Shown here piece by piece: positions 43,210 to 54,432 of a stretch of 64,000 nucleotides of DNA. The stretch covers positions 30,302,122 to 30,366,121 of the forward strand of contig OX328101.1 in assembly GCA_946811185.2 (NCBI GenBank), given 5' to 3'. The DNA is from Hippopus hippopus (taxonomy: Eukaryota; Mollusca; Bivalvia; Cardiida; Cardiidae). The position numbers were made by a program, and so were the translations under genes. The notes beneath the pieces were generated by a model that worked only from the letters and a program-made list of their open reading frames with translations, was not told the origin of the DNA and made no database searches. The first letter of the stretch is position 1. Every line of letters starts with the position of its first letter.

Positions 43210-44214
43210 TAATGTTCATAAGTGATAATGGAAGAACTAGCGATATAGCACATTTATTTTCATAAGCGCAATAAACAGACTATTTATTCTTGGAAATCGT
43301 AGCAGACGACAACTTGCAGACAAAGCAAGGGAAGCATCATACAGATTGAAACTCGGCAAGTCTGGCAAGACAGTACACTACTTTTATCAGGGTTCAATCT
43401 CTGCAATGGTTTATTAATGCCTTTTCTAGAACAGGGAAAGAAATAATAGTATCAGCGGATATTTTTCTTTAACTATGCAGCAGACGACATAAATAGCAGA
43501 CGACATTGGCTCAGAATCCTAAAGATTGGGATTGATAAGGCTGAATGACTCAAACAGACATTTCGAATCGGCATTAAAACTAGCTATTGCTATCTAACGT
43601 CTTTGAGTGTTTCAGACACAATGTCACACACACAAAAAAAACGGAGGATGTAGATCAAAGATCGGACCACACGTTCTGTACAATCTGATCTTGGTCCTCA
43701 TTTCCCCCAACAGCCACTGTAATTTGTTCTCAACGTTTTTGTGTTTGAACAAAAAAAGTTTGCAAATATATATTTTTTTTTTAAATCTAGGCCTTAAGGT
43801 AGGTTGCTGACATGAAAACACAAACGGCTCCTCCTCATTGATTTAAATCTCTCACTAAATCCGACACAATCTCCCACAATTCCCGGCAGCGCTAACAAGG
43901 TGTGAAACTGTTTCCCGCCCAGATGTATTCCATCGCTAATTAGCCTACTTACATTTTATACTGCGAGATACCGGTTTGTAATGGAACCGAACAGAACATC
44001 GTTCATTTGACAAAAACTTTACATATTGTATACATGTAGTTTTACCTATTTTACATTATACTCTTAAGTATGCATAGCCACACGATTTGTTTTAGTATTC
44101 TATTAGCAATTTCAAACGGTCTATAGTGAAACATTTAATATGTGAATAAGATCTGATTGATCAACCAATTCGCTTCTGGTACTCTTTACTGTGAGGCTGC
44201 TGAGCGCGTGCATT
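43210..44214. other. intergenic; A relic at 43640-43705
   Basis: GATGTAGATCAAAGATCGGACCACACGTTCTGTACAATCTGATCTTGG is an eroded family A core. CAGACGACA recurs at about 43303, 43482 and 43498. No gene. Confidence 0.4.
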
Positions 44215-44560
44215 GTAGATCAAGATCAGAGTGCACAGATCTTGCAATGTGATCTTTGACCTACATCGTCCGAGATGTAGGACTTTACCGATATAAAGAA
44301 GTTTGAAATTACCGTGAATACCTGCATTTTGGATCTTTAGTTTTTAACAAACAGCTTCAAACATTTTCAATAGAGTCATACTCCGTGATTTGTGGTTTGA
44401 TAAATCTGCAAAAAGTATTGACCCATTTCAGCCTGCGCTGTTTCTATTGTTAAATTTTCTGGATGTCAAACCCATGATTTGACCGGATTTTAGACAAAAT
44501 TGATATCACGAGACAACTTGCTCTCTGTAACGGATTAAAGCAGTACAATTGCTCAAAATT
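44215..44560. mobile_element. family A and family B fragments
   Basis: 44215-44290: TGTAGATCAAGATCAGAGTGCACAGATCTTGCAATGTGATCTTTGACC (A). 44395-44560: TCTGCAAAAAGTATTGACCCATTTCAGCCTGCGCTG...TTTTCTGGATGTC (B, truncated core). Confidence 0.6.
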
Positions 44561-44592
44561 GATGTTACTTATACCCCGAAACACTGATGCAT

Positions 44593-44810
44593 TTAACTCT
44601 TAGGCTGCTAAGCGCGACTCACTGACCTTTTGCAGACAGTGTAGATCAAGATCAGACTGCACAGAACGTGCAGTCTGATCTTTGATCTACGCTGTCCGAT
44701 ATGAACATATTGTCCCCCCCCCAAAAAAAATACATTTGAAATAGCAAAATTTGGGTTTTTACTATCAGCTCAAAAACTTCATTTCACTTGTTTAGCAGAA
44801 TAAGAGTTAA
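44593..44810. mobile_element. MITE family A, full copy, inverted
   Basis: TTAACTCTTAGGCTGCTAAGCGCGACTCACTGACC at the left and CACTTGTTTAGCAGAATAAGAGTTAA at the right, with an intact core palindrome and CAAAATTTGGGTTTTTACTATCAG in the arm. Confidence 0.93.
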
Positions 44811-45380
44811 ACTTTATTTTCCAGAGAGCGACGCTCATTTGGTTTATTCCACAGTTTAAAGACTAATACTGCGGAATACCAATTTGTGACATCAGTACTC
44901 ATATCATTATTAAAGCCAGTCAGCTTTTCGAAAAACAGAAGGTTTCGAAATATTGGGATATTGTGTGTGGGACGGGGCTGGTGTGTTGTGAAACACCGAT
45001 TTTGCGTATGAACCTTTTCCACACCAAGTGTAGAAACTCGACGTCCTGTGATACGCTGACAATATAATTCACTGAAATTCAGAACAATTTTTCCTAAAAA
45101 AATATTGACATAAAAAGCGGAGAGAATTGATCATAGATCTGACTGCACGTTCCATTCAGTCTAATCTTAATCTACGCTCTCCGCAATAGCCCCTGTTTTC
45201 GCCTATTGCCCGGAAAGGGTCAATTAAACACGAAGATACGCTGTTATTATTATGCATGTAGTGGTATAATCAGCTACTTCATCTACGCTGTTTCTCAGTA
45301 ATTGGTGATATTTCTTATCTCATTGTTCATCGTGCTAGTATAACCGCCTTAGCTGCATTAGAGAGGCGAGACCTACATCA
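44811..45380. other. intergenic; A relic at 45120-45200
   Basis: GATCATAGATCTGACTGCACGTTCCATTCAGTCTAATCTTAATCTACGC is a worn family A core. The minus frame at 44807-45022 starts at the MITE edge and has no domain. Confidence 0.45.
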
Positions 45381-45589
45381 AACCTTATCCTGCTAAATAT
45401 GTGAAATGAAACTTTTAAGCTGACAATAAAGGCCCAAATTTTGCTTTTTCAAAGGATTTTTTTTTTTAAATATGTCCTTATCGGATAGTGTAGATCAAAG
45501 ATCAGACTGCACGTTCTGTGCAGTCTGATCTTGATCTACGCTGTCTGCAAAAGGTCAGTGAGTCGCGCTTAGCAGCCTTAGGGTGCTAA
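45381..45589. mobile_element. MITE family A, full copy
   Basis: AACCTTATCCTGCTAAATATGTG at the left (outermost TTAA lost), intact core, right end GAGTCGCGCTTAGCAGCCTTAGGGTGCTAA. Confidence 0.9.
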
Positions 45590-45856
45590 ATGGTCTGCGG
45601 TAATATCAGGCATGGTAATCGTAGTAACTGTAAGTTTGATCCTTTCGGCACATAAAGCCATAATGTCAATAGGTTTATATTAAGTGTATATCAAGATCAG
45701 ACGTCTACAAAATGTTGACTGATCTGGGAACTACACTTTTCGCGACTTGATTCAAAACTGTGACCTATCAAAATGCCATGTTATCTAATAGGCATGAAAT
45801 GGGATCTCGTTCTACACATTCTGTGAAGAGCAATAATGGGTTGTAGCTTATTGGGT

Positions 45857-46165
45857 GTTTTACGCCGTCTTCAACATTATTGCACCTGTTGCACATTATT
45901 GTATCACGTGGCCCATGGCACCCATCCATGCTTTCCTGGTGTTTCTTTCACCGGTACTTTCTACTTTGTACAGCATTCTTCCCAGACCACTGGCTGCTTT
46001 AGCACTTAGACATCGTCGAAACAATTATCAGCCGTAAGACACGTATAACACAAAGACTGTCTAAATCCTCGGTATGAGTTTGGCCAAGTTGGGAAATCGA
46101 ACCCACAATCCACGGTTTTCAAGCGCTGTCTGTAAGCGAGTGAACTTCCGGACTCGGCTTAAGGG
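45857..46165 (-). mobile_element. SINE family G
   Basis: Minus strand: the head region carries the B-box-like GTGGGTTCGATTTCC; the body has GACGATGTCTAAG, AGCCAGTGGTCTGGG, GGATGGGTGCCATGGGCC and GACGGCGTAAAACACCC. Frames at 45855-46037 (plus), 46061-46252 (minus) and 46074-46301 (plus) are shadows. A relic of family A (ATATCAAGATCAGACG...) lies at about 45685-45750. Confidence 0.75.
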
Positions 46166-47159
46166 CCATAGAGATGGCCAGACGCAGATCAAACATGTAG
46201 TTTTATCGTGTAAGTTCCTCAATAAACTAACTGAAACTATGGTAATCGACATACAAAAAATGAACCTGGCTCTTGTTCTTATTTGGAGCCACAGTGTCTG
46301 AAATTGTCGGGTTATCTCGTCAAATCCTCGTCATTTTTTCCCAAGAATGGGGATATTAGTCTTTTTCTTTTTCTTTTTTTTTTCTTATTTTTTTTTCCCG
46401 AAACACATAGACCTGATGTCGATCGGGAGACAAAAGTATGGTATTTCGTGATGTTACTATGTAGATCTCCTCTTTAAATGCCTTGTGACTGAAACTGAAA
46501 TTTACAGTTAGGATAATAGAACTGGATATTACTCTGTCGGTGTAAATAGCTCTGTCTAGATTTAATTTTTGTCAAACCGTCGTCCTTCTAGTTTTTGGGC
46601 GATTTGCATGAAATTAACGACGTATATCACAAAATTTTCTTACGGACAGATTTTTTTTTTTAAACTTTGCACAAACAAAGCTCATCTTGTCTCTAGCAGG
46701 TTACAGTAAAAAAAAGATATGGGTCTCCGTGCTCGTTTCTGACAAACTTGCCTCTGAAAAAGGTATGTAAAGTTTCAAAATTCAGTTTATATTGGATTTT
46801 AAACGCTTTTCTTTAATAGTCATTTAAACAGGAAAATTACCAGGAGAATATACAAATATACATCATTTTAATGAAAATCCATTTACTTTTGCACAAAAAT
46901 ATATAAAAGCCTGGTTTTGAGCATGGTAAATGTACAAATATGCGTGTTATACATAGAACATTGAGTAAAAAAGGAGATAGTTTGACCGAATTAAGGGTTA
47001 ATCTTTGGTAATTACATACTTTCTTACGGACAGATTTTTCTTAAACTTTCCACACGTATAGTATTTATAATTCTAAACAATAAGAAAAAAATAAAAATGG
47101 CACCTGTCAGTGCTTATTTCGTCAGGAAACAGGGATTAATGTTACGGTGGAAGTTACTT
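46166..47159. other. intergenic; duplicated TTACGGACAGATTTTT
   Basis: CTTACGGACAGATTTTT...AAACTTTGCACA near 46640 and CTTACGGACAGATTTTTCTTAAACTTTCCACA near 47023 are a direct repeat about 385 bp apart. Surrounding phrases (TAAACAGGAAA, TCAGGAAACAGG) are too weak to extend it. No gene. Confidence 0.45.
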
Positions 47160-47290
47160 TTTTCTAGGGAAAAAATAGAATAAAGGCTCAGCAGACACAG
47201 TGGGAAAGGGAAAATTGCTCATTAGAAGCGATTTCGCCTTTTCCCACGATAATTTTCAAAGTGACGCAGCTTTAAATTTCCCGCTTTTGT
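47160..47290. mobile_element. MITE family D relic
   Basis: CACAGTGGGAAAGGGAAAATTGCTCATTAGAAGCGATTTCGCCTTTTCCCACGATAATTTTCAAA. Confidence 0.55.
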
Positions 47291-48414
47291 TTGCTTGTTT
47301 GGTGTGTAAAGCCATGTCAAAAGTATTTTAATCATTTGACGGTGACAGTTCACAGATCCATTTTTTTTTTCTATTTACTAATACTACCCGAAGAAAGTGC
47401 TACTTGTTTCAGTGCACCAATAGTATAACCATATGTGCGAAAAATACATAGGTGAACTTTTGATTCACTATCCATGACAAAAACACATGCGCAGTAGGAT
47501 GCGAGCGAACATTTGTGATATACGTCGTTAATTAATATACTTGTTGACAAGTGACAAAAATCGTAAGAGTAATCAGCTCTAAATGTACCTACATGCTAAT
47601 TTGTGTCTAAATACAAAAACTGTGCGTTTAATCTTTATTTCACATGGTCCCACTTTTAACTCACAACAGATATCCTCCATTACATGACGTCACTTTGTAT
47701 AAATGCTTCTACGGAAGCATATGACAACCACCCCTTTTGTTATTGAACCCCCTCCTTTTCTTTTATTTTTGGTTGAAGCCTTGATAAGACTTGGATGAAG
47801 CCTTAATAAAAGTATTTCTGCTGGTTTTAGGCTACCATTGAAATTGATATCTTTAATTGCTACCATATGCAAGTAAATCTTCACGAGAAGATGAAACCGC
47901 TGCACAAATTTAGGTGTAGATATAAGTGCACTCACACTTCATATAAATAAATCATCCGTCAGATTTGAAAATTCCGGTGCATTTATTTACGTTCCAAGAG
48001 TACTTTTCTCTGAAATGCGTACGCACGAAATTTGAGCACGCAGTTCAGGTAAGCAAGCATCAAGCCTGAAAACAAGTTTCACTGAGCTGCATAACTTAAT
48101 GATTTGAGTAAATATTTGCATATCTTTATACAAGCTCATACCTTTGAGTAAAGCAGGGATCTTATGTGTGTACATTCAATCCCCAAAAATTTGCGTAAAT
48201 GTACGCAGTTTAGTGGAAGATACCCAAGGTACATAGGACCCTAAACTTAACTTTAATGATGAAAGAAGTTTTATTTGTGACAGTATTTATCAGTTTTCAA
48301 ATTACTTGTGTGCAGACTTGCCGGACAGCAACGTAAATAAACTCGACCTCTTTCAAAACTACAGTCCACCGAAACTCGTATGTAGGTTTTTTTATCATAG
48401 AGACTTTACCAAGC
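47291..48414. other. intergenic, no gene recognised
   Basis: Minus-strand frames at 47690-47935 and 47987-48175 have no recognisable domain. The region is AT-rich and free of the four MITE families. Confidence 0.35.
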
Positions 48415-48610
48415 TATCGAACCGTTTAGATTCAAGATCAGACTGTACATTATTTGTAGTCTGATCTTGATCTAAGCTGTCAGCTAAAGCCCCTGTAAAT
48501 TGTCTATTGCTCTAGAAAAGGTTTCACAATATCAGACAGTGATTCAAGACTACAGAAAACAAGCAGGAAACGTGTAGTCTTGTCTTTATTTACACTATCG
48601 GCAAATGTAT
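48415..48610. mobile_element. two decayed family A cores
   Basis: 48420-48485: TTAGATTCAAGATCAGACTGTACATTATTTGTAGTCTGATCTTGATCTAAGC. 48535-48605: CAGACAGTGATTCAAGACTACAG...GTGTAGTCTTGTC...TTTACACTATCGGC. Confidence 0.6.
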
Positions 48611-48775
48611 AAATTTAAAGTCTCGAAAAACAGAGACCACTAAAAAGAACAAGAAAAAAGGTCCTGTTACAACAGGTGGTCTTTTGATGCAAGTTCAGTG
48701 AAGTTGAAGAGAATCAAAAGAGTGGCGTCTTACAGGAGTTGATGATTTTAGGCATGTTCGATCCACATGGCTGAC

Positions 48776-48989
48776 TTAATGTTTTACCAAGCAATTCCGT
48801 GTTTGACGACCCCTAGGAAGAAAGTTTTTAAGATCTTTTTCGGAGAAGAAGAAAATTTTCTATTTTTCCAACAATGTTTTCTACCCTTTCAAAGACAAAG
48901 CCCGTCATTTGAGCCACATTTAATTTGTCGTCTGCAAGTACTTTCAATTTGGGCCAGTCTAAGATTTTGTGCGTCTGATAAAGAGTTAA
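48776..48989. mobile_element. MITE family D, full length, core damaged
   Basis: TTAATGTTTTACCAAGCAATTCCGTG at the left, CTACCCTTTCAAAGACAAAGCCC and GAGCCACATTTAATTTGTCGTCTGC in the right arm, GTCTGATAAAGAGTTAA at the end. The left half of the palindrome has decayed. Confidence 0.8.
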
Positions 48990-49419
48990 GGCTCTGTTCT
49001 AAATATTTTGGATAGATGTGCACCTGTCGTTCTCATGCTGCGTTTTTTTTAATAACTTCAACTAGTATTTCTGATTGGTTATGATTGATTAGGTAAGAAA
49101 AATTGTTATTTATCAATTAAATTGTTTGACCTAGAATTCCGCGTAACGATAACTTCCAGTATAAAGTTTGAAATTAATGCCTTTGGTGGAACACAAACCT
49201 TCATCTGATGGTGTGACGCTGTAACCCTTATGAGACTGCTTTCAATAAATTAAGTTATCATTTTCACTGGGAAGAAGATACCTCAAAACTAGATTCAGTA
49301 GCATTTTACACAAATTATCTTCGACAGTGAAGGCCAATATCAAATTGCACGTTCAGTACAATCTGATCTTGATCTTTGTCGTCCGCAAAATGCATATGGT
49401 GAATAGCTGATTAACAAGT
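48990..49419. other. intergenic; A relic at 49325-49395
   Basis: AATATCAAATTGCACGTTCAGTACAATCTGATCTTGATC is an eroded family A core. Confidence 0.45.
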
Positions 49420-49648
49420 AAAGAGATAAAGTTCTCCTTACCATACAACAAAATTTCAATCTTATCCAAATTGAAAGCATTTGTAGACAAATCAGATATG
49501 TGGAGCAAATTATGAGTTTTGTCCTTGAAAAGATAGAAAACGTTGAAAATAAAAGGAATAAATGACGGAGTTTTTTTCCCAATAAAGTCTTAAAAAATCT
49601 TATTTTTCAGGGTCGTTAAAACACGAGTTTGTTTGGTAAATGGGTTAA
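49420..49648. mobile_element. MITE family D, inverted, worn
   Basis: CCTTACCATACAACAAAATTTCAATCTTATCC at the left; GGGTCGTTAAAACACGAGTTTGTTTGGTAAATGGGTTAA at the right. Confidence 0.7.
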
Positions 49649-50118
49649 AGCACGTATTAGCTGGGTGGCCAAGTTTACGGCATAAAAACCTAATGTTCTG
49701 TGAATAATTGATCCTTTAGATAGGATTTACACGGAGAAAATCGGTTCGTGATTGACATGCTTAGAGAAGTCACCCTTATCTGTCGTCGGCAGGCCTTCGA
49801 AATGCTTTACCTTATTAGCTTTCGTGTAGGTCACGTGAAAGGACCAAGGATTATTATTCAAAGAAGAGTTCGGGTACAGGCTACAAACCCTAGGGTTTCT
49901 TTTTTAAAGGCACTAAAAAACAGGTCATCATGCTCTAGCCCCGAAAGGCTTGTCTTTATTCTGTACCAATTCAACCTTTAGTCTGCTAAGCGTGTCTCAA
50001 TAAAAATGAAAAGTTCAAGCTTATAGAAAGCGTCAATGATCACGAGTTTTAAGAATTTGATCTTGATCTACACTGACCACAAAAGCGCATTTAGTCGCAC
50101 CCATCAGCCTTAGGGTTA
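49649..50118. other. intergenic; decayed family A at 49973-50118
   Basis: AACCTTTAGTCTGCTAAGCGTGTCTC and GATCTTGATCTACACTGACCACAAAAG...CATCAGCCTTAGGGTTAA are the two ends of a decayed A copy. The 77-codon frame at 49748-49981 has no recognisable domain. Confidence 0.5.
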
Positions 50119-50584
50119 AGACTGCCGACACAGTCTTCTCGCTTACTTTTCGTGCTGTTTAGGGTTTGATCTGCGCTACATTCATTCCAAATGATTATCA
50201 CAAACAAAAGGGTCAACAAGAATTGTCCTCCTGTTTTCGCGTCAAAAAAGAACGTATTGACATCCTCTTAGTACCAACGCAATTTCTGACAAATATTGTA
50301 ACTGATACGGACAAATATAAAATCCGATATGTGCCTGGTTATTGCACATGTTATGCAAATATGTTCACGGATCTGTCACGATGAAAAATCGACGGAATTT
50401 GAGATCAGACGTACAAACAAGCCAGTTTGTAAAATAAAACCTCAATGACCCTCTTTGTTTCAACAAATCTCGCTCTTTTTACCAAAACTTTTGAAAAATA
50501 TAGAGTCGAATGCATTACCCAACCATGCTGCACTAGACGAGTTCATTGGTGTAGTCATAAAGTTACATCTGTCTGTTCGAGTTA
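50119..50584. other. intergenic, no gene recognised
   Basis: Frames at 50166-50384 and 50455-50805 (plus) lack recognisable motifs; the second enters the triplicated block below. Confidence 0.35.
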
Positions 50585-51110
50585 CAGGCCTACAGCAATT
50601 TACCACCGAGTTACCCTTCCACAATCGTTACAGTTTGGACATTGATTACCGGGGCTTTGGATCATTTTTGTTATTTCACTCTCTCGCTGTTTGTCAATTA
50701 TCTGACAAAAATGCAGTACTTAAATTTAAAAAAAAAAAAATTTTGTTGTGTTTCAGACCAGGCTGCACCCGAAAGGTAGAAAAATCCTGTCGGATGCAGA
50801 TATGAGGCAATCGACCACCGAGTGTATGCTTACCCAATCGTTACATTTTGGACAATGATAAGGTATATAATAGGGCCCTGGGCCTTCTTTGTTTCTTCTG
50901 TGGCGTGCTGTTTATTTAAATCATCGACAAAAAGAGTTTCAGGCAGTGCTTAAAATATGTTATGTTCTGTTTCTGAACGGGCAGTTACGAGCACTGGCCA
51001 GTTAGAAAACTCGCCATCTTGAGACATTAAGCAATCTACCAGTGACTGAGCATCGCTTGCCAAATCGTCGTCACGTTTAGGACAATAGTTACTTTGGCCC
51101 TGGATTCTCT
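50585..51110. repeat. degenerate ~220-bp triplication
   Basis: Three related passages: GCAATTTACCACCGAG...CAATCGTTACAGTTTGGACA (about 50595), GCAATCGACCACCGAG...CCAATCGTTACATTTTGGACAATGAT (about 50808) and GCAATCTACCAGTGACTGAGC...AAATCGTCGTCACGTTTAGGACAAT (about 51031). Each is followed by GGCCCTGG or GGGGCTTTGG and a TTTCWYTCT...GYTGTTT stretch. Steps are about 213 and 223 bp. Confidence 0.75.
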
Positions 51111-51153
51111 ATATGTGTCTTCTGTCTCGTACTGTATACTGAAATATTTTGTA

Positions 51154-51365
51154 TTAACCCTTTGGTTGCTAAGCGCGACTCACTGACCTTTTGCAGACAG
51201 TATAGATCAAGATCAGACTGCATAGAACGTGCAGTCTGATCTTGGATCTACACTGTCTGATACGCAGATATTTTTCCCTGAAAAAAATATCTTTGAAATA
51301 GCACAATTTGGGGTTTTACTATCGGCTCGAAAGTTTTATTTCAGTTATTTAGCAGGATTGGGTTT
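51154..51365. mobile_element. MITE family A, full copy, inverted
   Basis: TTAACCCTTTGGTTGCTAAGCGCGACTCACTGACC to TTCAGTTATTTAGCAGGATTGGGTT. The palindrome is intact except for one change (CATAGAACGTG). Confidence 0.9.
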
Positions 51366-51514
51366 AGAAAAGAGATTGGCAGAACCAAACCATGCTGTTC
51401 TGTCACTGTAAATTTTTAAGTAAAAAAAAAGCACTTTGTGTTCGTGTTCACGAGTCGTTGCGAAATCGACCAGTTTGACCCGCGATGATTTCTCGCAACA
51501 GAATATTTGAGTCA

Positions 51515-51645
51515 TGCTTTTTGAAAATGTAGTTAACTGCATCTACAAAAAGCATTAAGGCGGGGGCTGACCTGGATCAAAACTTATGGATCACTCGAAC
51601 TCGTGATTCGGCCGGTTTTTAGACTAACGATTTGTGAGAAAGTTA
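51515..51645. mobile_element. MITE family B fragment
   Basis: GAGTCATGCTTTTTGAAAATG...ACTGCATCTACAAAAAGCATT...GGGGGCTGACCTGGATCAAAACTTATGG; the palindrome's left half and the distal part are lost. Confidence 0.5.
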
Positions 51646-51794
51646 CATGCTTGGTAAACTGCAACTGCATCCTTTAGCCAGAGCGTTGCCCATTCGTAAA
51701 GTAAATTTCTGTTATCAACGACGTATCTTATGTACAAGCAAGTAGGATAATAATGAGAATCATCAGCTTCTTGACACAAGTCGTTTGTAAACCT

Positions 51795-51832
51795 TTGTTC
51801 TGTTCTGTTCTGTTCTGTCCTGTCCTGTTCTG
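51795..51832. repeat. (TGTTC)n microsatellite
   Basis: TTGTTCTGTTCTGTTCTGTTCTGTCCTGTCCTGTTC. Minus-strand frames crossing it are low-complexity artefacts. Confidence 0.9.
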
Positions 51833-52436
51833 GTGATTTCTGAGTAACCATTTTTTAATGTTTGAGTCTTTTGACGCACGGGCTAAAAAATTAAACAATA
51901 CCGAGCACTGTGAACTGCTGCTTTGGTCGGACATGACCTCCAGTGTAAAATCGGCTGCGTCATGGTCATGTTTAATACTTTAAGAAAATATCAGTAGGGC
52001 TATAGTTCAACTCTTTGCTCACTACAGACGACACAAGAAGCTGTTATGTACAATGCAGATCAAGATGAGACTGCACAGGACGTACAGTTAGATCATAATC
52101 GAACTATTCTCTACAGCTTTCAGCGGGATTGTTATTTGTAGCTACGCTGAAAAACGGTAGTTTAGTAATGTAGTAAAGCAAGATTTTAACAGAAAGTGCA
52201 ATCACTGATGTATTAATTTAATCCATTTCACATTCTTGTACGAGAACCTTGACAACTTGAAGTCACTTGGTCTAGAGGACGGAACATTTTTTTTTTTTGT
52301 GACATGTATATGATTTCGATAGTCTATGCATTTGAAAGTCTCGGAAAAAAATTGATTGAAAATGTTTCACTGCTTTAAAAAATGTATGTGCATGTAAACG
52401 ACGTCAGTTGCTCTTCTAACTTTTTTTTTTTTTGTT
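51833..52436. other. intergenic; A relic at 52050-52110
   Basis: AATGCAGATCAAGATGAGACTGCACAGGACGTACAGTTAGATCATAATCG is a worn family A core. No gene. Confidence 0.45.
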
Positions 52437-52650
52437 CAGGCATGGATCTAATATCGCACAGGCTGAACTCGGTTGAAACCTTTTGGCTTTTGATAAATAT
52501 TCTGTATGTCAAAGGACTAGTCTACCTAACGATTCAGCTTGATGTTATACAAAATGGATTTTATGGATCCATAAAACTACACATGATGACTTGTTTAGTA
52601 TAATGCATTACAGAGATGCATTAAGCCCCCTTTTGCCACAGCATAGTCCA
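52437..52650. mobile_element. MITE family B, left-truncated
   Basis: Begins in the core (CGCACAGGCTGAACTCGGTTGAAACC) and keeps the right half: TTCTGTATGTCAAAGGACTAGTCTACC...TTATGGATCCAT...GATGCATTAAGCCCCCTTTTGCCACAGCATAG. Confidence 0.8.
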
Positions 52651-52736
52651 TTTATATATACGATCCCCGATACAATTTTCGTTTTCTGTGATTTGAGCTA
52701 AATCTATAGTAGCCTCAAAATCAGTTTGCATACATA

Positions 52737-52992
52737 TGAGCTATGCTGTGTGAAAAGGAGGTTTAACGCATTTGCAAAAGGTATCGACCCAGGTCAGCCT
52801 GCGCAGTCCGCGCTGGCTGACCTGGGCCGAAACTTTTTGCTGTTGGTCAATTTTCTGCATATTCAATGACAAGTTTACCTTACGATTCATTCAATTGCTG
52901 GACAAATGGACTTTGTGGATCCATGGTGATGACTTGCTAGTTATTATGCATCACGAAGATGCATTTAGCCCTCTTTTGCCAGAGCATGGCTC

Positions 52993-52993
<1 letters not shown>
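52737..52993. mobile_element. MITE family B, reference copy
   Basis: Family B definition: left end TGAGCTATGCTGTGTGAAAAGGAGGTTTAACGCAT, right end (inverted) TGAGCCATGCTCTGGCAAAAGAGGGCTAAATGCAT, and the core CCCAGGTCAGCCTGCGCAGTCCGCGCTGGCTGACCTGGG. The right half carries TGTGGATCCATGGTGATGACTTGC and ATTATGCATCACGAAGATGCAT. Frame 52772-53083 lies inside it and in the following microsatellite. Confidence 0.92.

Positions 52994-53003
<10 letters not shown>

Positions 53004-53040
<37 letters not shown>
53004..53040. repeat. (TG)n microsatellite
   Basis: An uninterrupted TG run immediately after an (AT)n stretch at the family B right end. Confidence 0.97.
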
Positions 53041-53043
<3 letters not shown>

Positions 53044-53148
53044 AAGTTATGACCATGAAAATCATGAATCAAGAAAGTATTAGGACGAATGGATGGGGAA
53101 TACTTACATTAAACATTTTGTTCCCTGCCTCAGGAAGCAAGATGTCTC

Positions 53149-53705
53149 TGAGCCATACACTGGCAAAAGGGGGTTTTAATGCATCTGTGTGATGCCTTAT
53201 ACCACAGGCCTTTGAAGCTTTATTGGTCTATCACGGAACACTAAAATTGTCCTTGGTCGATCATCGAACACTTACAGCACATTGGTGCATCGCCTGTATA
53301 TCGCGGAATATATCTTCAAATTTTCATTATCGGACACTGTTACTATAAATAGCACACTGGGGATTCCCTCTGTATCGTATATAGAAAGACTATATACGAT
53401 ACAGAGGAAATCCCCAATGTGCTATTTATAGTAACAGTGTCCGATAATGAAAATTTCGTTATCCCTTGATAGACCAATGGAGTTTCAGAGGCCTATGGTT
53501 ATACCAACATGTCATGTCACATAATCATGGATCCATCAAATCCATCTTGTCTAACATTACGATGTAGACTGGTCCCTGGACATACAGAAAATTTACAAAT
53601 AGCGAAAAGGGTTTGACTCATGTCAGCCTGCGCGGTCTCCATGGGCTGACACGTATCTATATTTTTTGCAGATGCTTTAAGCTCCCTTTTAACAGAGCAT
53701 TGCTC
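53149..53705. mobile_element. MITE family B, inverted, with nested insertion
   Basis: The left end TGAGCCATACACTGGCAAAAGGGGGTTTTAATGCATCTG and right end CAGATGCTTTAAGCTCCCTTTTAACAGAGCATTGCTCA are inverted repeats. The core (CATGTCAGCCTGCGCGGTCTCCATGGGCTGACACG) is at about 53617. The copy is split by the element at 53198-53506. The minus-strand frame 53517-53807 is not a gene. Confidence 0.88.
53198..53506. mobile_element. 309-bp palindromic element nested in family B
   Basis: Outer inverted ends: TATACCACAGGCCTTTGAAGCTTTATTGGTCTATCA on the left, mirrored by TGATAGACCAATGGAGTTTCAGAGGCCTATGGTTATA on the right. Inside, 53318-53384 and 53390-53456 form a 67-bp, almost perfect palindrome with a 5-base loop (AAAGA). 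One visible arm difference is CACACTGGGGATTCCC against GGAAATCCCCAATGTG. Confidence 0.92.
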
Positions 53706-54432
53706 ATTTATGTATGAATGGAAGAAGTTTAATACCATCCAAACCGATACAACAATATTTTGACATGTTTTGATTTCGGCTTTTAGTTCACTGGGTGATT
53801 TAATCATAATAAAGTGATATTACAAAGCTTTTTTCGTTGTTTAGTCTATTTACAAGGCCCATAGAGTATGTATCTAAGTATCCCCTTTCATTAACTCCAG
53901 TAACCTTGCTTTCTAACAGAAAAGCTTTCCTTATCATTACTGACATTATCGGGAGAAGCTTAATTAACCCTCTTGCACACTACGGCTGAAAAATGCATGT
54001 AAGTCGATGGGTATCCGGATTTCGAAAATACTTTAGGCTACTGACTGTAGATGCAAGCTCAAAGTTCACAGTCAGATGTTCACCAATACTAGTAAAAAAT
54101 AAGCATCTATATTCGTGTTCTCATGGATCCATGCACTTTATACTAACCAGTAGAAGTGTAATACACACACTTGATAATAATCTTATGTTGACAAAGAAAT
54201 GAAAGCTTGTTTATTTCCATAAATCTCCCCGGACTGAAGGGTACTTATTGCTGGTTCTCTACCTTGACATTTCCGTATTTTTTCCGCCCCACACTGTTTA
54301 TCCCGCGAATAAATATTTGAAGAGTCGGAGGTCAGATATGATTTATTATTTATAAAAACCGTACCATGTTCATTTTAGCAAATTAGAGAAATCCATTATC
54401 ACGTTTGTACATGACGGACAACGACAAAATAT
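53706..54432. other. intergenic, no gene recognised
   Basis: The plus frame of 69 codons at 53993-54202 has no recognisable domain. No repeat family match. Confidence 0.35.
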
